NCBI GenBank assembly: GCA_965661005.1
Contig: CBFICB010000002.1
Location: 124,001-188,000, forward strand
DNA length: 64,000 nt
DNA from: UBA5109 sp965661005
GTDB lineage: Bacteria; Pseudomonadota; Gammaproteobacteria; Pseudomonadales; Pseudohongiellaceae
Direction: 5' to 3'
The notes beneath the pieces are model-generated. The model had not been told where the DNA came from. It searched no databases and saw only the letters and a program-made list of their open reading frames with translations. Positions 9,509 to 18,700 of this stretch are shown piece by piece. Numbering within the stretch: the stretch's first letter is position 1; every line of letters begins with the position of its first letter. The translations under genes and the position numbers were made by a program.

Positions 9509-9536
9509 GGCCATTGATTCTTAGCGTCAATTGGCC
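9509..9536. promoter_or_regulatory. Imperfect inverted repeat before groES
   Basis: Arms GGCCATTGA and TCAATTGGCC (one extra base in the second) are separated by nine bases, about 50-70 bp before groES. The nine-base spacing recalls CIRCE, but the arm sequence is not the CIRCE TTAGCACTC, so HrcA control is not supported. A weak sigma-32-like pair (TTGAC, then 14-15 bases, then CCATTC) overlaps it on the minus strand. Its role is uncertain. Confidence 0.3.
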
Positions 9537-9664
9537 GTAAACCCTAACAAATCAACTACTTAGTGTAAGCTCAAGCCTAGCAAGAGCGATTTGAATCACC
9601 TAAATGGGGTTAGATGACTGGATTTCAATAGGAAAATTTAATTATTTTTGCTTTTATTATTGCT

Positions 9665-10159
9665 CTAGTCCTGCTCGAGCCTATTTTGGTCATCATCAGG
9701 AGCCGCTTCTTTCTCGTACTCCCCCTCAAAAGTGCTGCCATCACCAGCATTATCACGGGAATGATGGCTATAAAAAAATTGTCCTCGTCCGCCCGATTGC
9801 AAGATAGTCAGCTTGCCTGACTTTATGAGCATTCTAACGATATAGCGACGCATAGGGCCGATTAAGAATATAAAGCCCAGCGCATCGGTTATAAAGCCCG
9901 GGGTTAGAAGAAAGGCTCCACCCACTGCCAAAAATAAACCTTCTATTATTTCCTGAGCAGGTAATTCTCCACTATCAATGCGTTGATTAGCGCGTGTGAA
10001 AGTTGATAAGCCCTGTTGTTTTAATATCTGAATCCCTATAACCGCAGTCATTACAACTAATCCAAGAGTTGTTAAACCACCAATTTGCTCAGCCACTTCA
10101 AACAAGAGCAACATCTCGGCCAAGGGGATAATAATAAATAACAATAATAAGTGGCGCAC
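9665..10159 (-). CDS. fxsA: FxsA family membrane protein
   Basis: 164 aa integral inner-membrane protein of the FxsA family. The family is known from the E. coli protein that relieves exclusion of phage T7 by the F plasmid. It shows hydrophobic helices at about 3-22, 28-46 and 75-100, with the family phrases IPLAEMLLLFEVAEQIGG and GGAFLLTPGFITDALGF. The C-terminal ~60 residues are polar and acidic and probably cytoplasmic. The start codon is GTG, supported by AGGA seven bases upstream. It lies upstream of groESL in the same direction, as in many gammaproteobacteria, with about 200 bp between. Confidence 0.88.
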   Translation of the reverse strand: MRHLLLLFIIIPLAEMLLLFEVAEQIGGLTTLGLVVMTAVIGIQILKQQGLSTFTRANQRIDSGELPAQEIIEGLFLAVGGAFLLTPGFITDALGFIFLIGPMRRYIVRMLIKSGKLTILQSGGRGQFFYSHHSRDNAGDGSTFEGEYEKEAAPDDDQNRLEQD

Positions 10160-10481
10160 AGTTAGATCCTTTAAATCCTAACAGCATATATAGGGATTAA
10201 ATCTCAAAGATAAAGCCCCAGGCGTGTCGAATTATCTTCATAGCCGAATAAAGTATTAACTATTTACAGTAATAATACAGATCCTAGAGAGCAAAATTTA
10301 GGCAAGTCTCTAGTTTTATAGAGCTACCTACAACCTGTTTGAAAAATAAACTTTTCACGGTAAAAAAGTAGTGCGGTTCGAGTGAAGCGTGATCCAGCGA
10401 TTCTTTTAGGAAGCAGTTTACAAGGCCCGCCAGTGACCGGGAAAAAATCTTTACCAAATAACTTGGCGAGCGCCTTAAGTG
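10160..10481. other. Intergenic region between fxsA and the yajQ-type gene
   Basis: 322 bases without a gene. It holds the upstream region of fxsA. A small weak hairpin (CTCTA and TAGAG arms, about 10309-10324) is present. No clear promoter pair, terminator or RNA gene could be recognised. Confidence 0.5.
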
Positions 10482-10964
10482 CTAGTCACGAAAATTATTG
10501 AACTGTAATGGCAAACCCCAATTATCTTCTTTCAAAACAGCCATAACACTTTGCAGGTCATCACGTTTTTTGCCAGTGACCCGAAGTTTTTCACCCTGAA
10601 TAGCCACTTGCACTTTCATTTTAAGATCTTTGACTTTTTTAACTATCTTTCGAGCAGTTTCTGATTCAATTCCCTGTTGGATAACCGCCTTTAAAACGGC
10701 TCGCTGGCCCGTCATTTCAACCTCTCCAAGTTTCAATGAGTCCACATCCAGTTTTCTGCTGCTCATCTTGTTGCGCAAAATATCGAGCATCTGCTGAGTC
10801 TGAAAATCCACTTCAGCACTAATAATAATTTCCGCATCATTTAACTCAAAAGATGCATCAACACCTTTAAAATCAAATCGATTACTCATCTCCCGTTGCG
10901 CCTGGTCAACCGCATTAGTCAGTTCATGCATATCAACTTCAGAGACTATATCGAATGTAGGCAT
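10482..10964 (-). CDS. YajQ family nucleotide-binding protein
   Basis: 160 aa, the usual family length. It begins MPTFDIVSEVDMHELTNAVD and contains the typical SNRFDFKG motif and the closing phrase DNWGLPLQFNNFRD. YajQ proteins have two ferredoxin-like domains. Members in Xanthomonas and Pseudomonas bind cyclic di-GMP and act with a LysR-type regulator, while the E. coli protein was described as binding nucleotides or tRNA. The exact ligand here is not known. It stands alone between aceF and fxsA, in the same orientation. Confidence 0.9.
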   Translation of the reverse strand: MPTFDIVSEVDMHELTNAVDQAQREMSNRFDFKGVDASFELNDAEIIISAEVDFQTQQMLDILRNKMSSRKLDVDSLKLGEVEMTGQRAVLKAVIQQGIESETARKIVKKVKDLKMKVQVAIQGEKLRVTGKKRDDLQSVMAVLKEDNWGLPLQFNNFRD

Positions 10965-11148
10965 TCATCATTCCTCAATTAACATTAATAAATTTGATTA
11001 TAAATCAGACTGGATAAATATCTATGCTTAAGGTTGAAAGCTTAGTTAAGAAGAAGCAAGACTAGAATTTCATAAGAGAGCTTATGAGAAAGTCAGTAAT
11101 CCAATAAATTGTCTTTTCAACGAAGTACTGGCAAGCGCAAGCGTAAAG

Positions 11149-12885
11149 CTAGAGAACCATTAGGCGGATATCACTTAACAGGCTATTTAAATAACTGCAG
11201 AACAAGCCACCATCAACGCCATTTACTGCACGATGGTCATACGATAATGAGAATGGAAGTATTTTACGGGGAACAAACTCATTATTCATCCACACTGGCT
11301 TTATGGTCGTTTTGGAAACGCCCAATATAGCAACTTCAGGGGAATTGACTATTGGCGTAAATCCGACACCACCTAGATTACCGAGACTTGAAACAGTAAA
11401 ACATCCTCCCTGCATTTGCTCTTTGCTTAGCTTTCGGTCTTTAGCCATTTGACTGAGCTCATTAATCTCTGCTGCGATTTCCCAGACAGATTTTTTATCC
11501 ACATTGTTGAGTACTGGCACCATTAAGCCGGCAGGAGTTGCTACAGCGACTCCAACATGAATATATTTTTTCTGGATTAATTTATTACCCGAAGAATGCA
11601 AAGACACATTGAATTGTGGATATTCAGCTAATGCTTGAGCGCAGGCTTTAACGATAAAAGGTAGCGGTGATAATTTGATTCCTTTTTTCTCCGAGAGCGC
11701 CTTCTGAGCCGCTCGAAATTCTTCCAAATCGGTAACGTCAGCTTCTTCGAATTGAGTTACATGCGGAACCGTTAACCAGTTCTGAGACATATTTCGAGAA
11801 GTTACCTGGTGTAATTTAGTCATATCAACTTCTTCAACTTCACCAAACTGACTAAAATCTATATCTTTAATCGGCGGCAAGGCAAAAGTTGAACCTGTCG
11901 AGGCAACTGCAGCTCCACTCTGAAGCGCACTTTTTACAAAATCCTGCACATCTTCCTTGAGGATACGATTTTTGGTTCCTGTTCCCGTAACCTGAGTCAA
12001 ATCAACTCCGAGTTCCCGCGCCAACTTTCTGACTGCAGGACCAGCATAGACTTCTGAATTATCTTTTGGTTTTACTACTTGCTGAGAACTTGATGCTGCT
12101 TGAGGAGTAGATACTGTCGAGAGATTCTTTGCCTCACCAGTCGACACTTCTTTATCTGCGACAACTGCTTTGCTTGACGCTGTTTCTGTTTCGGGTGTTA
12201 GCGCTGTCTTGTTATTGGCATCCCCGCTTCCTTCAGTTTCTGCCCGCATTATAATAGCGCCGGTTGTCACTTTATCACCAACTTTAACCGTAATGTCTGT
12301 AATTTTTCCGCTAAATGGTGCAGGCAGATCCATTGCCGCCTTGTCAGTTTCGAGGGTCAGCAAGCCATCATCAGCATTGATATCATCGCCGACTGAAACT
12401 AATATATCGATAACTTCAACAGCATCATCGGCACCTAAATCTGGAACGACAATATCCTCTACTGACTTTTCTGATGTAGCAGCAGCTTGGACTACCCCAG
12501 GCTTCTCTTGCTTTTCTTGTTTTTCTTCAGGTGCTGACTCTGATTCAGCTTCAACTGCTTTTAGCTCAGCACTATCTTGGCTCGCTTGGCTCGCACTTTC
12601 CTGCAGAGCACTTTCTTGACCTGCATTGTCACCAGCATCAGTACTACCGGCACTCTCTAAAACTACGATCTCATGACCTTGATTAACAATATCTCCTACT
12701 TTCACCAATACCTCTTTGACAAGACCAGTACTGGTCGATGGAATTTCCATCGCGGCTTTATCCGTTTCAAGGACCAATAGAGAATCATTTTCTTGAATCT
12801 CATCTCCAGGAGAAACTAGAATTTCAATAACTTCTACATCTTCCGAATCGCCTAAATCAGGAATTGTTATTTTTTCCAGGGACAC
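11149..12885 (-). CDS. aceF: Pyruvate dehydrogenase E2, dihydrolipoyl acetyltransferase
   Basis: 578 aa. It is the core of the pyruvate dehydrogenase complex, moving the acetyl group from E1 to CoA. It has two N-terminal lipoyl domains, each with the lipoylation site ETDKAAM (lysines near 44 and 184), joined by Ala/Ser/Glu-rich linkers. An E3/E1-binding domain (about 280-315, AGPAVRKLARELGVDL) and the catalytic domain with DHRAVNGVDGG near the C-terminus follow. Two lipoyl domains fit the Pseudomonas-like type rather than the three of E. coli. The start codon is GTG, supported by AGGAG seven bases upstream. It follows aceE after 22 bp as an operon; no lpd gene is present here. Confidence 0.95.
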   Translation of the reverse strand: MSLEKITIPDLGDSEDVEVIEILVSPGDEIQENDSLLVLETDKAAMEIPSTSTGLVKEVLVKVGDIVNQGHEIVVLESAGSTDAGDNAGQESALQESASQASQDSAELKAVEAESESAPEEKQEKQEKPGVVQAAATSEKSVEDIVVPDLGADDAVEVIDILVSVGDDINADDGLLTLETDKAAMDLPAPFSGKITDITVKVGDKVTTGAIIMRAETEGSGDANNKTALTPETETASSKAVVADKEVSTGEAKNLSTVSTPQAASSSQQVVKPKDNSEVYAGPAVRKLARELGVDLTQVTGTGTKNRILKEDVQDFVKSALQSGAAVASTGSTFALPPIKDIDFSQFGEVEEVDMTKLHQVTSRNMSQNWLTVPHVTQFEEADVTDLEEFRAAQKALSEKKGIKLSPLPFIVKACAQALAEYPQFNVSLHSSGNKLIQKKYIHVGVAVATPAGLMVPVLNNVDKKSVWEIAAEINELSQMAKDRKLSKEQMQGGCFTVSSLGNLGGVGFTPIVNSPEVAILGVSKTTIKPVWMNNEFVPRKILPFSLSYDHRAVNGVDGGLFCSYLNSLLSDIRLMVL

Positions 12886-12907
12886 AGATTTCTCCTATTT
12901 TCGCTTC

Positions 12908-15589
12908 TTACATTAAAACCGGATTGGCTTTTTCCGGGTCTAATTTTAATTTTTTAATAGCCTTACTGACTTCAGACCGCTCAATTTTACCTTCTTTTGC
13001 CAGCTCATTTAGAGCCGCTATAACAACATGGTTTCGGTCTACTTCAAAAAAGCGTCTAAGTTTTTGTCTGCTATCGCTTCGTCCAAAGCCATCTGTACCT
13101 AGCACCTTTAATGGTGCAGGAACAAAAGATCTGATCTGCTCACCATATAACTTGATGTAATCGGTAGAAACTACCACTGGTCCATCTCGCTTTGACAAAC
13201 ACTCTTCTACATAAGAGATCTTTGGCTCTGCTTCAGGATGCAGCATATTCCAGCGTTCAGCAGCTTGTCCATCTCTGGTTAATTCATTAAAGCTGGGCAC
13301 ACTCCATACATCTACGCTAACTTTATAATCTTTACGTAAAATTTCAGCCGCTGCCCTGACTTCGAGAAGGATAGTTCCACTACCAAGCAGTCGCACTCGT
13401 AATTTTTCTTTTGAAGTTACTTTATAGTCTTTGCTATCACCATCTTCCAACAAATACATACCTTTTTTAATGCCCTCTTCACAGCCTTTAGGCATATCTG
13501 GTTGGACATAATTTTCATTCATTGTGGTGATGTAATAAAAAACACTTTCATCATCTTGATACATACGACGCATGCCGTCCTGAATAATAACGGCTAATTC
13601 ATAAGCGTATGTTGGATCGTATGTCACACAATTTGGAATCGTGTTAGCCATAATGTGGCTGTGTCCATCCTGGTGCTGAAGCCCTTCACCATTCAGAGTT
13701 GTTCGGCCTGCCGTACCACCAACCAGAAATCCTCTGGCCTGCAAATCGCCAGCCGCCCAACACAGGTCACCTACGCGTTGAAAACCAAACATGGAGTAAT
13801 AAATATAGAAAGGAATTAATGGATAGTTGTGCACGCTATAAGAGGTTGCAGCCGATAGCCATGAACTCATTGCCCCAGCTTCATTAATGCCCTCTTCCAG
13901 TATCTGGCCTTTTACATCTTCTCGGTAATACATGACCTGACCAGAATCAGCGGGATCATACAGTTGCCCCAAAGCTGAGTAGATACCAATCTGGCGGAAC
14001 ATACCTTCCATACCAAATGTTCGGGCTTCGTCCGGTACAATCGGCACAATATTCTCACCAACTTTTTTATCTTTTACCAGGCCTGTTATTAGTCTAACGA
14101 AAGCCATGGTAGTCGAAATTTCCCGCTCACCTGTTCCCGTTGTTATAGCCTTAAATTCGCTTAAATCAGGAGTTTCTAATTTTGTACTGTGCACTCTGCG
14201 TTCTGGAACAATTCCGCCCAGGGCTTCTCGGCGTTTGCGCATATATTGCATTTCCGGACTGTTATCATCCGGACGATAGTATGGAACTTCTTCAAGTCTG
14301 TCGTCGGGAATCGGAATACCAAAACGATCACGAAAATCTTTCAAACTATCGAAGCTTAGTTTTTTGGCATTATGTGCAGGGTTTTGACCTTCTACTGCCG
14401 AAAAAGCATAGCCTTTTACTGTTTTTGCCAGAATCACAGTTGGTCTGTCGATTGTGTCAACAGCCTCTTTATAAGCCGCATATACTTTAAAAGGGTCATG
14501 CCCTCCCCGATTAAGATTCATGATGTCATCATCAGACAAGTGTTCAACCATTTTCAATAATTCGGGACTTTTTCCGAAAAAATGCTCTCGGGTATATGCT
14601 CCACCACGGCTTTTATAAGTCTGAAATTCACCATCAACTACTTCATCCATTCGAGCCTGCAAGAGGCCTTCGGTGTCTTTTTCCAATAACGCGTCCCAGT
14701 GTCTGCCCCAAACAACCTTGACGACATTCCAGCCAGCACCACGGAAGATTCCTTCCAGTTCCTGAATGATTTTGCCATTTCCACGAACGGGTCCGTCCAG
14801 ACGCTGAAGATTACAGTTAATAACAAAATTCAAATTACCCAGTTTTTCTCGACCAGCGACACTGATAGCCCCCAAGGATTCAGGCTCATCACATTCTCCA
14901 TCACCTAAGAACGCCCAAATTTGGCGGTCACCCTGTTTGACCAGTCCACGATTATCCAGATACTTCATAACATGTGCCTGATAAATCGCTTGCAGAGGTC
15001 CTAGCCCCATGGAAACAGTCGGGAATTGCCAATAATCTGGCATCAGGTAGGGATGCGGGTAGGATGAGAGGCCTTTTCCATCGACTTCTTGTCGAAAGTT
15101 ATCAAGCTGCTCTTCAGTTAAACGACCTTCAAGAAAAGAACGGGAGTAAGTACCGGGAGAAGAATGCCCCTGAAAAAAAACTAGATCAGCTTTTTGATTT
15201 TCAGTCTCACCACGGAAGAAGTAATTATAACCAACATCATAAAGCGTCGCGCTTGAGGCAAATGATGAGATATGTCCGCCTAAATCCAATCCCAGCTTGT
15301 TAGCCCTCATCACCATTGCCATAGCATTCCAACGCACAATGCTTCGAATGCTACGTTCCATAAACATGTCACCAGGCATTTTTGCTTCGGCGGAAACAGG
15401 GATAGTATTTCGATAAGGTGTATTGAGAACATCAGGAGGAAGCGGTTCGCCTGACTCTGTGGCTTTATTGACCAGGCATTTAAGTAAGAACTGTGCTCTA
15501 TCCAAGCCTTGATTTTTTATGACTGAAGCTATCGAGTCTACCCATTCCTGGGTTTCTTGCTTGTCGATATCACTATTGCTCTCTGACAT
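12908..15589 (-). CDS. aceE: Pyruvate dehydrogenase E1 component, homodimeric
   Basis: 893 aa, matching the homodimeric gammaproteobacterial E1. It decarboxylates pyruvate with thiamine diphosphate and reductively acetylates the lipoyl arm of E2. Landmarks are QEWVDSIASVI at the start, GHISSFASSATLYDVGYN, the ThDP-binding GDGECDEPES (around 228-237) and GINEAGAMSSWLSAATSYS in the C-terminal half. It is the promoter-proximal gene of aceEF. Two copies of a TGTAG-N5-CTACA palindrome lie 47 and 118 bp before the start codon and are likely control sites. Confidence 0.97.
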   Translation of the reverse strand: MSESNSDIDKQETQEWVDSIASVIKNQGLDRAQFLLKCLVNKATESGEPLPPDVLNTPYRNTIPVSAEAKMPGDMFMERSIRSIVRWNAMAMVMRANKLGLDLGGHISSFASSATLYDVGYNYFFRGETENQKADLVFFQGHSSPGTYSRSFLEGRLTEEQLDNFRQEVDGKGLSSYPHPYLMPDYWQFPTVSMGLGPLQAIYQAHVMKYLDNRGLVKQGDRQIWAFLGDGECDEPESLGAISVAGREKLGNLNFVINCNLQRLDGPVRGNGKIIQELEGIFRGAGWNVVKVVWGRHWDALLEKDTEGLLQARMDEVVDGEFQTYKSRGGAYTREHFFGKSPELLKMVEHLSDDDIMNLNRGGHDPFKVYAAYKEAVDTIDRPTVILAKTVKGYAFSAVEGQNPAHNAKKLSFDSLKDFRDRFGIPIPDDRLEEVPYYRPDDNSPEMQYMRKRREALGGIVPERRVHSTKLETPDLSEFKAITTGTGEREISTTMAFVRLITGLVKDKKVGENIVPIVPDEARTFGMEGMFRQIGIYSALGQLYDPADSGQVMYYREDVKGQILEEGINEAGAMSSWLSAATSYSVHNYPLIPFYIYYSMFGFQRVGDLCWAAGDLQARGFLVGGTAGRTTLNGEGLQHQDGHSHIMANTIPNCVTYDPTYAYELAVIIQDGMRRMYQDDESVFYYITTMNENYVQPDMPKGCEEGIKKGMYLLEDGDSKDYKVTSKEKLRVRLLGSGTILLEVRAAAEILRKDYKVSVDVWSVPSFNELTRDGQAAERWNMLHPEAEPKISYVEECLSKRDGPVVVSTDYIKLYGEQIRSFVPAPLKVLGTDGFGRSDSRQKLRRFFEVDRNHVVIAALNELAKEGKIERSEVSKAIKKLKLDPEKANPVLM

Positions 15590-15635
15590 AGGTTAATTCT
15601 CTTGTAATTCTCTATTATTCTTTAGGAAAAATATC

Positions 15636-15650
15636 TGTAGTAAAGCTACA
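15636..15650. promoter_or_regulatory. Operator candidate, proximal copy, before aceE
   Basis: The sequence is TGTAG, five bases, CTACA: a palindrome with 5-bp arms. It is one of two copies in the 206-bp region between aceE and ampD, 47 bp before the aceE start. The matching copy is centred 71 bp further upstream, close to seven helical turns. GntR-family operators often have TTGTnnnACAA-like ends, and PdhR of that family controls aceEF in E. coli. Assignment to such a regulator is inference. Confidence 0.5.
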
Positions 15651-15703
15651 ATCGCGCGCAATTCTACTTAATTTTTTACTAAATTTCTAGTGAACACCTT
15701 TAT

Positions 15704-15724
15704 ATTTGTAGTATTACTACAAAT
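15704..15724. promoter_or_regulatory. Operator candidate, distal copy, before aceE
   Basis: A perfect palindrome: two 10-bp arms (ATTTGTAGTA and its complement) around one central T. The inner part is the same TGTAG-N5-CTACA as the copy at 15636-15650. A third, half-conserved copy (TGTAGTAAAACTG) begins at 15782, next to the ampD stop codon. The length and perfection make a protein-binding role likely. Confidence 0.55.
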
Positions 15725-15795
15725 AATGAAGACTTTTTAATAATTTTTAAATTATTTCTATAAATATCAAGCAGATAGCTTTGTAGTAAAACTGA

Positions 15796-16338
15796 TCAGC
15801 GCCTCAATTCATCTCTATAACGCTGCCAGTCAAAAAAAGGGCCTGGGTCCGTTTTTCTTTCTGGCGCTATATCTGAATGACCTACTATCTCATGCTGGCT
15901 CATTGCTGGGTAGGCATCTAACAATGCATTAGTCACTGCAATTAAAGCGCTATATTGTGCATCAGTAAATTCTTCGTAATCGGTTCCTTCCAATTCAATG
16001 CCGATAGAGAATTCATTACATTTATCACGGCCCTTATAAAGTGAAATGCCAGCATGCCAAGCCTGCATATTAAAGGGGACATATTGAACAATTTCACCAT
16101 CCCTTCTTATCAGCAAATGGGAAGAAACATTTAGGCCTTCCAACTCCTTGAAAAATTCATGCTCATTACAATCCAGCTCATTGCAAAAAAGTTGATCAAT
16201 ATGAGGACCTCCAAATTGGCCTGGTGGAAGGCTAATGTTATGAATAACCAGAAGGTTGATTTCTTTACTGGTTCTTACACTACAATTTGGGGAACTCAGT
16301 TGCCGAGCATTATCCAATCGATGGTCAATAATTTTCAT
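15796..16338 (-). CDS. ampD: 1,6-anhydro-N-acetylmuramyl-L-alanine amidase AmpD
   Basis: 180 aa from the ATG at 16338. The frame is open further upstream to 16416, but that would overlap nadC and add a non-conserved segment, so the internal start at MKIIDHRLDNARQ is chosen. The enzyme cleaves the peptide from anhydro-muropeptides in the cytosol during cell-wall recycling. Amidase_2 landmarks are LLVIHNISLP (zinc His), QAWHAGIS, the SIGIELEGTDYEEFT segment, and GHSDIAPERKTDPGPFFDW, which supplies the other His and Asp zinc ligands. It diverges from nadC with about 64 bp between, as is common in gammaproteobacteria. Confidence 0.93.
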   Translation of the reverse strand: MKIIDHRLDNARQLSSPNCSVRTSKEINLLVIHNISLPPGQFGGPHIDQLFCNELDCNEHEFFKELEGLNVSSHLLIRRDGEIVQYVPFNMQAWHAGISLYKGRDKCNEFSIGIELEGTDYEEFTDAQYSALIAVTNALLDAYPAMSQHEIVGHSDIAPERKTDPGPFFDWQRYRDELRR

Positions 16339-16367
16339 AGTCCTGTTATACCATAAAAGGGCTAAGC

Positions 16368-16373
16368 TATAAT
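16368..16373 (+). promoter_or_regulatory. Likely -10 element of nadC
   Basis: A perfect TATAAT lies 29 bp before the nadC start in the ampD-nadC divergent gap. The best -35 at suitable distance is a weak TTATAC. A 5' leader of about 20 nt would result. Confidence 0.4.
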
Positions 16374-16402
16374 GGGATGGCATAATTTTACAAGAGACCA
16401 CT

Positions 16403-17239
16403 ATGAGCAATAGCATTTTTCTAGAAGACCTCGAAACAAATGTTCAAAGCGCCCTACAAGAGGATATAGGTAGTGGCGATATCAGCGTCTCCCTAATCCC
16501 CGCTGAAGAGAGAGCTGAAGCACAGGTAATTTGCAGAGAGAGTGCCGTTATTTGCGGCCAACCCTGGGTAAATGAAGTTTTCAAACAAGTGGACCCTGAT
16601 ATTGATATTGTTTGGGAAAGCACTGAAGGGCAAGTATGTGAGATCAATGACTTAATATTCAAAGCCTACGGTTCCGCCAAAAGCATTCTTAGCGCAGAAC
16701 GTACTGCATTAAATTTTCTGCAAATATTATCCGGCACCGCCACTACAGCGCGACGTTATGCTGAGTTGGTTGAACATACTCCTGTTAAAATTTTGGATAC
16801 TCGTAAAACTATTCCTGGATTAAGGCTTGCACAAAAATATGCAGTCACACAAGGGCGCTGCTACAACCATCGTTTAGGGCTATATGATGCCTTCTTGCTT
16901 AAAGAAAACCACATCAGCGCTTTTGGCGGCATCGCCGAGGCCATTGCCTATGCCCGTCGATTTGACGCTAAAAAATCCGTTGAAGTCGAAGTAGAAACGC
17001 TTGAGCAACTTGAAATAGCGCTGGAAGCAAAAGCGGACACAGTGATGCTGGACAATTTCAACTTACCCGACCTAATAAAAGCAGTTGCCATAAATAAAGG
17101 AAGAGCTCTATTGGAGGCCTCAGGCGGCTATGATGATGAAAGCATTATTGCCGTTGCCGAAACCGGCGTTGATTACATATCCGTGGGAGCTCTGACCAAG
17201 CACTGCCGAGCAATAGATTTTTCAATGCGTTTTTTATGA
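16403..17239 (+). CDS. nadC: Nicotinate-nucleotide pyrophosphorylase, carboxylating
   Basis: 278 aa, the usual length. It converts quinolinate and PRPP to nicotinate mononucleotide in de novo NAD synthesis. Landmarks are LQEDIGSGDISVSLIP near the N-terminus, ERTALNFLQILSGTAT, DTRKTIPGLRLAQKYAV with the substrate-binding Arg/Lys, HRLGLYDAFLLKENH, VEVEVETLEQ and DTVMLDNF, then LEASGGYDDESI and DYISVGALTKHC at the phosphate-binding end. It is divergent from ampD and upstream of the pilus genes, the position it has in Pseudomonas. Confidence 0.96.
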   Translation: MSNSIFLEDLETNVQSALQEDIGSGDISVSLIPAEERAEAQVICRESAVICGQPWVNEVFKQVDPDIDIVWESTEGQVCEINDLIFKAYGSAKSILSAERTALNFLQILSGTATTARRYAELVEHTPVKILDTRKTIPGLRLAQKYAVTQGRCYNHRLGLYDAFLLKENHISAFGGIAEAIAYARRFDAKKSVEVEVETLEQLEIALEAKADTVMLDNFNLPDLIKAVAINKGRALLEASGGYDDESIIAVAETGVDYISVGALTKHCRAIDFSMRFL

Positions 17240-17384
17240 GCGCCAGCACTATCTTTTTAACAGGCACTGTCTATTTATAAGCTGTATCAACTCGTCATTG
17301 TTGCTTATCACGCTTAAATTCAAATTAGCCTGACTCTTTGAGATACTATATTAGAAAAATTAGCATACCGAGCTCATCAAAAAC

Positions 17385-17564
17385 TTGAATAATCAAGAGC
17401 CTTCTTACAATCTAACTTTCAGACCTGATATCCAGGGACTCAGGGCATTAGCGATTATTCTGGTAGTCCTTTGCCATGCCGGTTTGCCGGGTTTGTCTGC
17501 TGGCTTTGTCGGAGTGGATATATTCTTTGTTTTAAAAGTTAGGTGTATCGGATATACATATTGA
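17385..17564 (+). pseudogene. Acyltransferase_3 (OafA/YrhL-like) N-terminal fragment
   Basis: A reading frame from a TTG at 17385 encodes the exact start of an OafA/YrhL-type membrane acyltransferase: FRPDIQGLRALAIILVVLCH, then GFVGVDIFFV. These enzymes normally have about 350-650 residues and continue ISGYLI after FFV. Here the similarity stops at about 17531 and the frame ends in TGA at 17562-17564. From 17536 the DNA instead encodes PilB in another frame. The gene is thus reduced to its first ~50 codons by a deletion or recombination that also removed the start of pilB. Confidence 0.7.
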
Positions 17565-18642
17565 AGCCTATGAAAAAGTCTATAGGCTCAGATATCGCAT
17601 AGACGGAATATTAAAAGAGGTTGCACGTCCACCCATCAAGCTTGCCAAGCGGATTTGTTCACGCATTAAAATTATGGCAAAACTGGACATATCTGAACGA
17701 CGGCTACCTCAGGATGGGCGAATTAAGGTACTTTTATCACAAAACAAGGCGGTAGATTTCAGAATCAATACTCTACCCACACTCTGGGGTGAAAAAATTG
17801 TCCTGAGGCTTCTAGACCTCAGCATAGCCATGCTAGGCATTGATTCTCTGGGTTATGACGATGATCAAAAACAATTATTTCTCAAAGCATTACACCGCCA
17901 TCAAGGCCTAATTCTAATTACCGGCCCAACTGGCAGCGGTAAAACTGCTTCTCTGTATAGCGGCATGAATATTCTTAATACACAGGATAGAAATATTTCT
18001 ACAGCTGAAGATCCTGTAGAGATAAATTTGGAAGGTATCAATCAACTTGCTATTAATCCTCGAATAGGCCTCGATTGTTCTTCAGCTTTAAAGGCTTTTC
18101 TAAGGCAGGATCCTGATGTAATCATGGTGGGTGAAATTCGTGACCTCGAAACGGCTGAAGTCGCTATCAAAGCTTCTCAGACGGGACACTCGGTACTTTC
18201 AACCCTGCACACCAATAGCGCAGCAGAAACCTTGAGCCGCCTTATTAATATGGGCATTCCATCTTATAACCTGGCAACTGCTTTGACTCTGATCATTGCC
18301 CAGCGCTTAGCCAGAAGGCTCTGCATTTCTTGTAAAGCTCCCATCAAGCTTCCGCATGAAATTCTATTACAAGAAGGATTTAATGAAGAGCAATTAGAAC
18401 ATCTTGAGTTGTTTGCTCCGGTAGGTTGTGATAAATGTAACGCTGGGTATAAGGGTAGAATTGGCATTTATGAAGTAGTTCCCATAAGCGATAGTATTTC
18501 AAGGACTATAATGGATAATGGGAGTACTATTCAGTTAGCAGACATGGCTCGGCAACAGGGTTTTAATGACCTTAGAGCGTCAGCATTGATTAAGGTCAGC
18601 TTAGGCTTAACCAGCCTTGCCGAAGCAAATCGAATCACGTAA
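17536..18642 (+). pseudogene. pilB: Type IV pilus assembly ATPase PilB, 5'-truncated
   Basis: PilB similarity begins abruptly at KLGVSDIHIEAYEKVYRLRY, directly after a TAA in the same frame, and runs without interruption for 368 codons. PilB powers pilus extension and is normally about 565 aa, so the N-terminal ~200 residues (N1 domain and start of N2) are gone. The catalytic parts remain: Walker A GPTGSGKT, Asp box ISTAEDPVE, Walker B DPDVIMVGEIRD, His box TGHSVLSTLHTNSA and the CxxC zinc pairs (CISCK, CDKCN). The first in-frame ATG is at 17674, giving at most 322 aa. No pilA is visible between nadC and pilB, where it often lies. Pilus extension by this copy is doubtful. Confidence 0.8.
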
Positions 18643-18700
18643 ATTCTGCTAGAATAAAGATGTAATGTTTAGTCTTACAATTTAAAAGGTAGGTATCAAG

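Noticed and set aside
9509..9536. CIRCE element controlling groESL
   Set aside because: The nine-base spacing fits but the arm sequence does not match TTAGCACTC/GAGTGCTAA, and the arms are not fully symmetrical.
16339..16416. Longer N-terminus for AmpD
   Set aside because: It would overlap the nadC start and adds non-conserved residues; the conserved start is at 16338.
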